A DNA stretch of 6,504 nt from the NCBI GenBank assembly GCA_030621685.1, contig JAUXHF010000115.1, positions 1-6,504 of the forward strand, in the 5' to 3' direction. The translations under genes and the position numbers were made by a program. Source of the stretch: Spirochaetota bacterium (GTDB lineage: Bacteria > Spirochaetota > UBA12135 > COTS27). Under the pieces are notes generated by a model. The model was not told the DNA's origin and ran no database searches. It saw only the letters and a list, made by a program, of their open reading frames with translations. Positions 1 to 6,288 of the stretch are shown piece after piece (position 1 is the first letter of the stretch; every line of letters starts with the position of its first letter).

Positions 1-175
1 TTAGGGGTAAAGTTTTGAGCTGGTTTAGCATTTTAAATAGGTGCTCTATTTCATGCCTAACCTCTGTAGAATCAAACTTCCCAAAGTCTTTTGAGTTAAT
101 TAAATCATCAACATCAGTACTTAAACACATATCAACTACTTTTTTGAATGTTTTTATTTCAGCTTCATTAGCCAT
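1..175 (-). CDS. 5' part of an unrecognised gene, translationally coupled to mod; runs off the left edge
   Basis: The ATG at 175-173 opens a frame of 58 codons without a stop that leaves the window. The protein starts MANEAEIKTFKKVVDMCLST and continues with a charged, probably helical stretch rich in Asp, Glu and Lys (DVDDLINSKDF, then EVRHEIEHLFKMLNQL). I do not recognise a family and see no signal peptide or membrane segment. The start is well supported: its A is the last base of the mod stop codon (TAATG), and GGAGAGGG lies 6 bases upstream inside the end of mod. Overlap and strand place it in the mod operon, so it is probably an accessory gene of the restriction-modification locus or a small gene between mod and res. 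It is not the usual start of a Res helicase as far as visible. The gene call is fairly sure and the function is unknown. Confidence 0.75.
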   Translation of the reverse strand, partial: MANEAEIKTFKKVVDMCLSTDVDDLINSKDFGKFDSTEVRHEIEHLFKMLNQLKTLPL

Positions 176-3129
176 TATATACCCTCTCCATTAAACATCA
201 ATTGCTTAAATTCTTCTTCTATTAACTTAACCTTCAGCTGCTTTTCATCTTTTCCAAGGTTAGCTAAACTGTTATCGCCATTCACATAGATGATGTCAAA
301 CTCTCTGTCATACACTGACCAATCCATTTTTTCGAAAAACGCCGTTAGCTCATCGCTGCTTTTCTCGTCTCCCCAGATGATAAGGATTTTCTCCCCCTTC
401 AGATTCCGCCCCTCTACCACAAGATAGCCATTTAGCAGCTCCATCCGTTTTACTACAAGACCTAAGAGGTAGTTAAATGTTTCTACTAAGTCAATAGCCG
501 TATCTTTTGTTTCGCCAACACTCGATGTAGCTATTTTTAGTTTATAGTTAAAGGGATTGCTAAAGGCATCTATGTTTAGCAGTGAGCTTTGGCTCTCCAC
601 GTCCAAAGAGTAATTGAGTATATAATCTTCTTTAACTTTTGGGTAATCAAATAAAGTTTGTTCCTGCTCTTTGGTTCTTTTGAATGTAAGGTTATTTAGC
701 GTATCTTCATAGCTTTCAAGTTTGAAGTATTTGAATATTTGAGATATGCCGTTTTTAGTAATTGGCTTGCCATCTTTCCAGCCATCCGAGTAGATTACTT
801 TTTGTATTCTCGCTTTCATAACGCTGTCAAAATACTCCCCCATTTCCACTAAGATATATTTTCTTTTTCCGCCATCTTCACGGTTTAGGTTTATAACGGC
901 ATGCCCTGTTGTGCCAGAGCCAGCGAAATAGTCGATAACCATATTGGAAGATGCCTTATATTGCAACAAATACTGGATTAGAGAAACTGATTTTGGATAT
1001 TTAAACACTTCTCTATTGAATATGTCAATTAGATTATTACCTGCTTGTTCAGTTGTTGAGACACCAACACTTTCATCTATAAAGTTAGGTGGTACTTCTA
1101 AGTCATAATTACTCTTTTTATAAGAAATAACAATATTTTTAGAGCAGTTAATTGTTGTCATATTATCAAGTTCTTCATCTAATTTATTTTGTGTCCAAAT
1201 AAATTTATTTTCAAAAATTACTTCATTAGTGTTTTTACCATCTACAACAAACATATCATTTAATAGGGTGTTAGGATATTTTGTTGTTCCATACACTCCA
1301 GCAATAATTTTTGTGTTTTTAAACTTGCAGTTAATACTCATAGGTGGAAATATCAATTTTTTAAGAGTATTTTGAGGCTTAGTAAACGGGTCATCACTAG
1401 AACTTATTTTTTGAACTCCTCTATATTTAGTTGAATCTTTAACTTTTTCATACCCCAACACATACTCAATATTCTTTTTAATTTTAAGTGATAGATTTGG
1501 AGGTGTAGCCGACTTAAACCAGTTCCACTGTCCCAAATAATTATCATCCCCAAATACCCTATGTTGTAATAGTTTAAGCTTATCTATTTCATTATCATCC
1601 ATACTTGTGAATGAATTCCCATTATCACTCATCAACTCTCTACCTAAAGCTAACCTGTCGTACATAAAACTCATCCAAGAGCTATGTTGAAGATTATCTT
1701 TATATAAAAAGCCATCTTTACCAGTATTATAAGGTGGGTCAATATATATAGTTTTTATTTGCCCTTTGTATCGGCGTTGAAGCAGATTTAATGCTCCAAA
1801 GTTTTCGCTGTTGATAAGCACGCCATTAATTTCTTCATCGATATTATCAAACTCACTTAATAGCTTGTATTTGAATTTCATGTCAAAAAACTTCGTATCT
1901 AAAACTAAATATTTTTCCTCTTTTAGCTCATCTACACTTTTAATATCAGCGTCAAAAAGAGTTTTCCACTCGGCTAGCTGCTTTTTGCATTTAAGAATTT
2001 CAGCATAATATTTCTCATCAATCTTACCCAGAGTGATGCAGTAGTTCGTCTCTATCACAAACTTTTTCTTCTCCCATAATTTTTTTTGAAGCTCTTCCAG
2101 CTCCGTCAAAAATGCGATAATCTTCTTCGATACTTCCCTGAAGATTTTAATCTTACTCATGACCTCTTCATACATAACAGGGCTATGCATAATGTCATCT
2201 AAAAATAACATTTCATTTTTGATGTAGAAGTCTAACTCTCGGCAAAGAAATCTGCCCAAATCTTTGTGGATGAAGTAATCAAAAGAGTTTCTGCTTGTGT
2301 AGCTCGTTACATGCTTTTCAAAGATAGTTCTGCTTCCATTTTTCTCTGTTGGCATTGGCGTGTTTAGCACGCTTATAAACTCTACAGCTTCAATGCTCTC
2401 AAGTACCTTAGCTCTCGCTTGCTGGTTCAGCATCTCTTGCTTTTCTTTGCCTATAGCCTTATACTCAAAGTTTATGTAGAGCTGATTATCAATAATTTCA
2501 CAAGGCTTTTTCTCCTCGCTCTCTAAGAGTACAAATCTTCTTTCCTTGCCATTTGCGGCTTTGTTATTATCGCTGTCTTCTTCGGCAGCACTAAGTTTTA
2601 GATGTATAGTTTTACTCCCGGCTGTGAATGTATAATCTCTAAAATACTCGCCACTTTTGATATAGTATTGGTCGCTATTCGCCCAGTGGAGTTTTACTTC
2701 TTCGCCCTCGTAAGGTATGGCATAAACATCTTTTTTGTATCTTCTAAGGCTTAGGAAATCGCCATCTTTGTAATACCTCCTGAAAAAGTCAATTAGGTGC
2801 GAGAATACATCGTTTTCAAGCATGGTAGGAGTAGATGTTGATGCCAGTTTTTCCCTAAGTTCTTTTACTTTTGGAAGTGTTTCTGGATCTACCTCAAGCG
2901 ATTCTGCTTGCCCAATTGCTTCATCTAACTTTTTTTTTATTGAGTCGCTCTTATTTGCATGAAAAGCATTTGCCACGCTTGACAACAGGTCTTCATCTAA
3001 GAAATTTTTAATCTCTTCGCTCTTCGTGTTCATAATACGATAGATACCAAAGTCTAAATCGCTTCTATCAAGCTGGAATATCTCCTTTAGTATTTTCAGT
3101 AGTTTATTTTTATTCTCATTTTCATTCAT
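175..3129 (-). CDS. mod: Type III restriction-modification DNA methyltransferase (Mod), N6-adenine, beta class
   Basis: This 984-residue protein would transfer a methyl group from S-adenosylmethionine to adenine in a specific DNA site and supply target recognition to a Res partner. Residues 1-40 carry the N-terminal signature of large Mod-like proteins (FQLDRSDLDFGIYRIMN). A long N-terminal region to about 430 is partly helical. Motif IV is DPPYNTG at 464-470, and SMDDNE is at 509-514. The target-recognition region is about 530-700. Motif X-like KYPKS (710-714) precedes motif I FAGSGTTGHA at 735-744. DPPY before FxGxG is the beta-class order, and DPPY fits N6-adenine. A C-terminal domain follows to 984, and the frame is unbroken. 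The start at 3129 fits the family N-terminus, with GGGAAA about 8 bases upstream. Oddities are an A9 tract at codons 64-67 and a very AT-rich recognition region. No Res is visible, so a solitary methyltransferase is possible. Confidence 0.92.
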   Translation of the reverse strand: MNENENKNKLLKILKEIFQLDRSDLDFGIYRIMNTKSEEIKNFLDEDLLSSVANAFHANKSDSIKKKLDEAIGQAESLEVDPETLPKVKELREKLASTSTPTMLENDVFSHLIDFFRRYYKDGDFLSLRRYKKDVYAIPYEGEEVKLHWANSDQYYIKSGEYFRDYTFTAGSKTIHLKLSAAEEDSDNNKAANGKERRFVLLESEEKKPCEIIDNQLYINFEYKAIGKEKQEMLNQQARAKVLESIEAVEFISVLNTPMPTEKNGSRTIFEKHVTSYTSRNSFDYFIHKDLGRFLCRELDFYIKNEMLFLDDIMHSPVMYEEVMSKIKIFREVSKKIIAFLTELEELQKKLWEKKKFVIETNYCITLGKIDEKYYAEILKCKKQLAEWKTLFDADIKSVDELKEEKYLVLDTKFFDMKFKYKLLSEFDNIDEEINGVLINSENFGALNLLQRRYKGQIKTIYIDPPYNTGKDGFLYKDNLQHSSWMSFMYDRLALGRELMSDNGNSFTSMDDNEIDKLKLLQHRVFGDDNYLGQWNWFKSATPPNLSLKIKKNIEYVLGYEKVKDSTKYRGVQKISSSDDPFTKPQNTLKKLIFPPMSINCKFKNTKIIAGVYGTTKYPNTLLNDMFVVDGKNTNEVIFENKFIWTQNKLDEELDNMTTINCSKNIVISYKKSNYDLEVPPNFIDESVGVSTTEQAGNNLIDIFNREVFKYPKSVSLIQYLLQYKASSNMVIDYFAGSGTTGHAVINLNREDGGKRKYILVEMGEYFDSVMKARIQKVIYSDGWKDGKPITKNGISQIFKYFKLESYEDTLNNLTFKRTKEQEQTLFDYPKVKEDYILNYSLDVESQSSLLNIDAFSNPFNYKLKIATSSVGETKDTAIDLVETFNYLLGLVVKRMELLNGYLVVEGRNLKGEKILIIWGDEKSSDELTAFFEKMDWSVYDREFDIIYVNGDNSLANLGKDEKQLKVKLIEEEFKQLMFNGEGI
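182..189 (-). promoter_or_regulatory. Strong Shine-Dalgarno site for the gene downstream of mod
   Basis: The minus strand reads GGAGAGGG followed by TATATA and then the ATG at 175. This is a near-ideal purine-rich ribosome binding site with a 6-base gap. It lies inside the last codons of mod (Gly-Glu-Gly-Ile), so it fixes the start of the next gene. With the TAATG stop-start overlap it supports translational coupling. It is much stronger than the sites before mod (GGGA), the GTPase (AGG) or the amidohydrolase (AAAGG), which may mean the small downstream protein is made in quantity. Confidence 0.75.
2930..2938 (-). repeat. A9 homopolymer in the 5' part of mod
   Basis: Nine consecutive A residues on the coding strand cover the last base of codon 64 (ATA) and the lysine codons 65-67 (AAA AAA AAG) of mod. 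This is the longest homopolymer I see in the gene; an A8 lies at 2087-2080 in the middle. A gain or loss of one base would shift the frame within the first 7% of the protein. Homopolymers and short repeats in mod genes drive on-off switching in several host-adapted bacteria. In an AT-rich gene A9 can also arise by chance, so switching is a hypothesis. Confidence 0.6.
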
Positions 3130-3319
3130 CTATATAATTTCCCATTGTATTGTAAATAATTCATATGTTGTGATTGTTTGCTCTTTTGCTTTTTTATTTT
3201 TGCTTTATTTGCTTTATTATCTTTTAATTCTTTTCCAACGCTTAATGCTTATTAGTTTAACATCAACCCATTTATGCTTTTCTAAATTTCTAGAAATCCT
3301 CTAGCGCCATGCCAAGCTC
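3130..3319 (-). promoter_or_regulatory. AT-rich spacer between the GTPase gene and mod; probable site of the mod promoter
   Basis: This 190-bp gap is about 24% GC by hand count and holds no credible gene. On the minus strand two overlapping TACAAT hexamers (3154-3149 and 3149-3144) lie 15-25 bases before the mod start and could serve as a -10 element. I find no convincing TTGACA at the right distance. Reading the plus strand, TTTGCT occurs four times in 37 bp (3177, 3185, 3199, 3208). A perfect 12-bp palindrome, ATTTCTAGAAAT, sits at 3286-3297. No hairpin followed by a U tract is visible after the GTPase stop, so readthrough into mod cannot be excluded. Confidence 0.35.
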
Positions 3320-4312
3320 TCAAAAAGCTCTTTGTTTTTCAGCCAAGGCTTCTTGCCAGAGTTGTTCTATTCTGCCAGCTTCAAAGTTAGGCTCTTTGCT
3401 TTTTAGGCCGATAGCAACAAGAGAAGTCTCTGAAACTTGCTTTGCCATGAAAGACTTCTTCAAAGACATGCTAGCCTTGCTTAACGTATACTGGCCAGCT
3501 ACCGAGTGGACGGCTAGCAAACTGCCATCACAAAGATACACGAAGCCCTTCATCCTATAGGCAAGGGGCGCTGCCCTATCTAAGAATTTTTCCAACGCTT
3601 TTCTAGGGAGGAAACAGCTGCCCTGCCAAGACCAGCGGAAAAAAATATTTTGATGATCTAGCCTAGCATCTTTAGGTAGAGAGACAGCTGCTAGGGCATG
3701 CATAGGCTGGTGGCTATTCAAAGAAGCATCTAAAATAATATCGCTATCGATACGTCCATGCGAGGTCTTAAAAATATGAGCATGCGGGTTAAGCCTTTGA
3801 ATAGTGGCATAGTTTTTCTGCACATCTATTCCTCTATCCGTCTTATTAAGCAGCACGATGGTGGCTGCCCTAAGCTGCCTTTCCAAGGTATCTTTCAAAA
3901 GCGTGTTTTTCAAACATGCCTGCAGCTCCAAGCTATCTACTACGGTTACCACGCCATCTAGCAGTAAGTCTGCTTCGGCTTTGGCGATGTCTGCTAGCAC
4001 CTGTGCATCGGCTACTCCGCTTGTTTCTATTAAGAGAATATCTAAGTTGGCTCTTCGTTTTAGGATGGAATCTATAGCCTTGAAAAACTGCCCGCCGATG
4101 GAACAACATATACAGCCATTGCTCAGCACATACGTGTCATCCTCTTTCGAAAGAATGAGATCCGCATCTATAGCCATATCGCCAAAGTCGTTTACCAGTA
4201 CAGCAATACGTCTACCCTTTGCCTTGCGAAGCAAATGGTTAAGCAAGGTTGTTTTTCCTGATCCCAAATACCCTGTAATAATACAGCTAGGAAGCGGAGT
4301 ATGTACGTTCAT
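3320..4312 (-). CDS. CobW/COG0523-family G3E GTPase, putative metallochaperone
   Basis: This 330-residue cytosolic P-loop GTPase belongs to the G3E class (CobW, UreG, HypB relatives), whose members use GTP to deliver metal, often zinc, to client enzymes. Walker A is GYLGSGKTT (14-22). The stretch VNDFGDMAIDADLI (40-53) matches the family's NEFGExGID segment. The metal-binding CxCC motif is C67-I-C69-C70 in NGCICC. ETSG (96-99) is the Walker B region and NKTD (156-159) is the guanine-specificity motif. A CobW C-terminal domain spans about 220-310, including RMKGFVYL at 253-260. The length is typical. I see no His-rich metal-binding loop, which many members carry. The start at 4312 leaves the usual short lead before the P-loop; the ribosome site is weak (AGG 8 bases upstream). 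The gene lies downstream of a metal-dependent amidohydrolase, from which a duplicated junction separates it. The client and metal are unknown. Confidence 0.9.
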   Translation of the reverse strand: MNVHTPLPSCIITGYLGSGKTTLLNHLLRKAKGRRIAVLVNDFGDMAIDADLILSKEDDTYVLSNGCICCSIGGQFFKAIDSILKRRANLDILLIETSGVADAQVLADIAKAEADLLLDGVVTVVDSLELQACLKNTLLKDTLERQLRAATIVLLNKTDRGIDVQKNYATIQRLNPHAHIFKTSHGRIDSDIILDASLNSHQPMHALAAVSLPKDARLDHQNIFFRWSWQGSCFLPRKALEKFLDRAAPLAYRMKGFVYLCDGSLLAVHSVAGQYTLSKASMSLKKSFMAKQVSETSLVAIGLKSKEPNFEAGRIEQLWQEALAEKQRAF

Positions 4313-4364
4313 CTATTCAGCCTATGTTTCAAACAAATAGTGACAGCAAAATCTTAAGCAGATA

Positions 4365-4459
4365 TTAACACATATGAATAGTACAGCCTAACACCGTAGC
4401 TAGCGCCTTACTACCTCTCAAAGCAGAGACGCTTTTCGGATGTTTATTGAGTACCGCAA
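4365..4459 (-). pseudogene. C-terminal fragment of the amidohydrolase gene (tandem duplication remnant)
   Basis: Read on the minus strand, this stretch encodes the last 30 residues of the amidohydrolase (AVLNKHPKSVSALR onward to TIHMC and stop). It matches residues 515-544 of the intact protein with three substitutions (D529G, V532A, G539C), no frameshift and the same TAA stop. Nothing before residue 515 is present: the homology breaks at 4459-4461, where it fuses to a fragment of the GTPase gene. It lacks a start and cannot make a functional enzyme. The 52-bp spacer between its stop and the intact GTPase start (4313-4364) matches the spacer after the intact amidohydrolase (4602-4653). This shows that the GTPase originally followed the amidohydrolase by about 52 bp. 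Confidence 0.88.
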
Positions 4460-4462
4460 TAC

Positions 4463-4601
4463 CTGCCTACCCTCTACCCTTTACCTTGCGAAGCAAATGG
4501 TTAAGCAAGGTTGTTTTCTTAAGCCTATTTTCCTAAACCTATTTTTCTAAACCCAAATACCTTGTAATAATACAGCTAGGAAGCGAACCATGCACGCTCA
4601 T
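4463..4601 (-). pseudogene. Dead N-terminal fragment of the CobW-type GTPase gene
   Basis: The start ATG at 4601-4599 lies 52 bp after the amidohydrolase stop and begins MSVHGSLPSCIITRYLG, against MNVHTPLPSCIITGYLG in the intact GTPase. The Walker A region is destroyed: G14 is R, and the GSGK part is replaced by three copies of a 14-bp unit that introduce in-frame TAG stops. Beyond them the original frame resumes (KTTLLNHLLRKVKGRG) and then stops at the fusion with the amidohydrolase fragment near 4460. The longest translatable product from the ATG is about 20 residues. The extra 27 bp is a multiple of three, so loss of function comes from the stops and the lost P-loop, not from a frameshift. 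Confidence 0.88.
4513..4554. repeat. Three tandem copies of a 14-bp unit inside the GTPase fragment
   Basis: The plus strand reads GTTTTCTTAAGCCT (4513-4526), ATTTTCCTAAACCT (4527-4540) and ATTTTTCTAAACCC (4541-4554). The intact GTPase gene has one 15-bp equivalent at the same place (4251-4265, the P-loop codons). Two extra units account exactly for the 27-bp length difference between the two copies of the larger duplication. The array looks like a slippage expansion that occurred after the fragment was freed from selection, and it supplies the in-frame stops that kill the fragment. Confidence 0.8.
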
Positions 4602-4653
4602 CTATTCAGCCTATGTTTCAAACAAATAGTAATAGCAAAACCCTAAGCAGATA

Positions 4654-6288
4654 TTAACACATATGAATAGTGCCACCTAACACCGTAGCCAGCACCTTAC
4701 TATCTCTCAAAGCAGAGACGCTTTTCGGATGTTTATTGAGTACCGCAAAATCAGCATACTTCCCTATTTCTATCGAGCCAACTTTATCATCCATATGCAA
4801 ACTATAGGCAGCGCCCAAAGTAATAGCATGAAGGGCCTCATCAACGCTAAGACATTGCTTAGAGCCTAAGGTTTTTCCGCTATACGTCTCTCTGGTTACG
4901 GCACACCAAGCCGTAAAAAGCGGGCCCAGCGGCGTTACCGGCGCATCGGAGTGAATGGCCAAAGGGATGCCCAAATCTAAAGCCGTGCGAAAGGCGTTCA
5001 TCCTCCTAGCCTTATCAGGGCCTATGGTTACATCCCTATGCTGGTCGCCAAAATAGTAGATGTGGTTAGCAAACAAATTCACGCCCAAACCAAGATTACG
5101 CATTTTTAAGAACTGCGCTCTATCGGCCATTTGACAATGCTGAAGCGTATGACGGTGATCGAAACGTGGATGCTTGTTTAAAGCAAATTTCACAGCCTCT
5201 ATGGCCACTTCAGAGGCCTCATCTCCGTTCACATGAATATGCGCTTGTATGCCCACGCGATTTAACTCAACCATAAGCTCCTGCAATCTCTTAGGAGCGA
5301 TATTCCAAATACCATTCTCTCTGCCATTTACGTAGCTCGGCCATTTCACTCTTGCCGAGTAGCCTTGAATAGAGCCTTCTGTTATAATTTTCACAGCGCC
5401 TAGTATCAGTTTTTCTGTAGATGCATCTTTACATTCCAAGCTTCGTTTCGCTATGTTCTGCGGCGTATCTTGCAAGGCATTAAGCATGGGCATTAAACGC
5501 AAAGGATAGCCGGGCTCGTTGCAAACAGATTGCAGGCAGCGAAGATCATCGCTAGAGAGGTCATTGAAAAGATCGGTCGCCGTGGTTACCCCGGCGTTAA
5601 CAGCCGTCTTCGCATAATCTCTTATAGCATTTTTTTCTTGGCTTACGTTGAAAAGCCCAATTTTATAACGTCTATCGATGGGAAACATCACCGCCATTTC
5701 ATGAAGCTCGCCGTTTAGCTGGCCATCAGAAAAACGCTGTAGGCCTTGCAGGTCAGATTTCTCAGTAAAGCCCACCACCTCAAGCACTTTTGAATTAACC
5801 GTCATAAGATGGAAATTAGAATGATACACAACTATAGGCCTATCTCTAGATACATCATCTAAATCTCTGCAAGTAAGGCGCTTGCCCGCCAGAAAAATAG
5901 GATCGAAGCCCCAAGCTATCAGCGGGCTACCTGCCGCTAGCATTTTATCTTTGGCTTTAAGACGTGCTAAAACCTCTTCTATTTCACTAAGCCCATGCCA
6001 GATTTTCCCACCTGGGTCAATTCGTTCTTGAAAGCCAATATAGCTGTATTTCCATATGAAGCCATTCATCATATGCGCATGGGCTTCAACAAGGCCGGGC
6101 ATAAGGATGTTTTCGGCAAAACGATATTCTCGCTTGGCATCAGGAAAATAGGCCAGCAGCTCATCGCCACCTAGCGCCAAGATTTTTCCTTCAGCTACCG
6201 CAACATACTCTGCCTCGGGAAAATTAAAGTCCATCGTAAGAATGGTTTTAGCTTTGAAAATAGTTATTGGGGAATGAATAGCATACAT
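4654..6288 (-). CDS. Metal-dependent amidohydrolase, YtcJ-like (Amidohydro_3, COG1574)
   Basis: This 544-residue enzyme of the TIM-barrel amidohydrolase superfamily would use one or two divalent metal ions to hydrolyse an amide or similar bond; the substrate is unknown. A small N-terminal beta domain (about 5-60) leads to LMPGLVEAHAHM, with the metal-binding HxH at H70 and H72. YHSNFH (155-160) and GELHEMA (193-199) follow. K300 in VKIITEGSIQG lies where family members usually have KxxxDGS, here with E304 in place of Asp. Later metal ligands are likely H352 (AHIHVNGDEA), H384 (LQHCQM) and the catalytic D448 (IHSDAP). The C-terminus (IEIGKYADFAVL) closes the beta domain. Length is normal and no signal peptide is present, so it is probably cytosolic. 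The start at 6288 is preceded by AAAGG 10 bases upstream. The gene is flanked on both sides by fragments of itself. The family call is firm, the substrate is not. Confidence 0.9.
   Translation of the reverse strand: MYAIHSPITIFKAKTILTMDFNFPEAEYVAVAEGKILALGGDELLAYFPDAKREYRFAENILMPGLVEAHAHMMNGFIWKYSYIGFQERIDPGGKIWHGLSEIEEVLARLKAKDKMLAAGSPLIAWGFDPIFLAGKRLTCRDLDDVSRDRPIVVYHSNFHLMTVNSKVLEVVGFTEKSDLQGLQRFSDGQLNGELHEMAVMFPIDRRYKIGLFNVSQEKNAIRDYAKTAVNAGVTTATDLFNDLSSDDLRCLQSVCNEPGYPLRLMPMLNALQDTPQNIAKRSLECKDASTEKLILGAVKIITEGSIQGYSARVKWPSYVNGRENGIWNIAPKRLQELMVELNRVGIQAHIHVNGDEASEVAIEAVKFALNKHPRFDHRHTLQHCQMADRAQFLKMRNLGLGVNLFANHIYYFGDQHRDVTIGPDKARRMNAFRTALDLGIPLAIHSDAPVTPLGPLFTAWCAVTRETYSGKTLGSKQCLSVDEALHAITLGAAYSLHMDDKVGSIEIGKYADFAVLNKHPKSVSALRDSKVLATVLGGTIHMC

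Larger units (their letters stand above)
4197..4748. repeat. Imperfect tandem duplication spanning the amidohydrolase-GTPase gene junction
   Basis: Copy 1 is about 4197-4459 and copy 2 about 4450-4748. Each contains the 5' end of the GTPase gene, the 52-bp spacer and the 3' end of the amidohydrolase gene. Copy 1 keeps the intact GTPase and copy 2 keeps the intact amidohydrolase. The offset is 262 bp in the GTPase part and 289 bp to the right of the 14-bp repeats, because copy 2 holds 27 extra bases. By hand I count about 17 mismatches in 242 aligned bases (about 93% identity) outside those repeats. At the fusion, AGTACCGCAA of the amidohydrolase (4739-4748, and 4450-4459 in copy 1) resembles AGTACAGCAA in the GTPase gene (4197-4206). 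This suggests that a 10-bp microhomology mediated the event. Confidence 0.9.

Noticed and set aside
2080..2087. The A8 run in the middle of mod as a second switch
   Set aside because: It is shorter and, in a gene this rich in A and lysine codons, is unremarkable.
175..3129. Mod as a BREX (PglX) or DISARM methyltransferase
   Set aside because: The N-terminal LDFGIYRIMN signature and the DPPY-before-FxGxG order fit type III Mod, and no BREX or DISARM partner gene is visible. The missing left context means this cannot be fully excluded.
3286..3297. The palindrome ATTTCTAGAAAT as a terminator of the GTPase gene
   Set aside because: It has no loop and no following T tract on the minus strand, and a 12-bp AT-rich palindrome is expected fairly often in such a spacer.
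3858..4340. A 160-codon open frame on the plus strand opposite the GTPase
   Set aside because: It is antisense to a well-supported P-loop GTPase and its Ser- and Leu-rich translation resembles no family. It is a shadow of the real gene. The same holds for shorter plus-strand frames at 1811-2008, 3309-3560, 3758-3961 and 5530-5718.
4313..4653. A separate small gene in the gap between the GTPase and the amidohydrolase
   Set aside because: The whole stretch is explained by duplicated pieces of the two neighbouring genes and two copies of their 52-bp spacer. The only start opens about 20 codons before a stop.
4197..4748. An insertion sequence or other mobile element as the cause of the duplication
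   Set aside because: There is no transposase, no terminal inverted repeats and no target-site duplication. The repeated material comes entirely from the two flanking genes.
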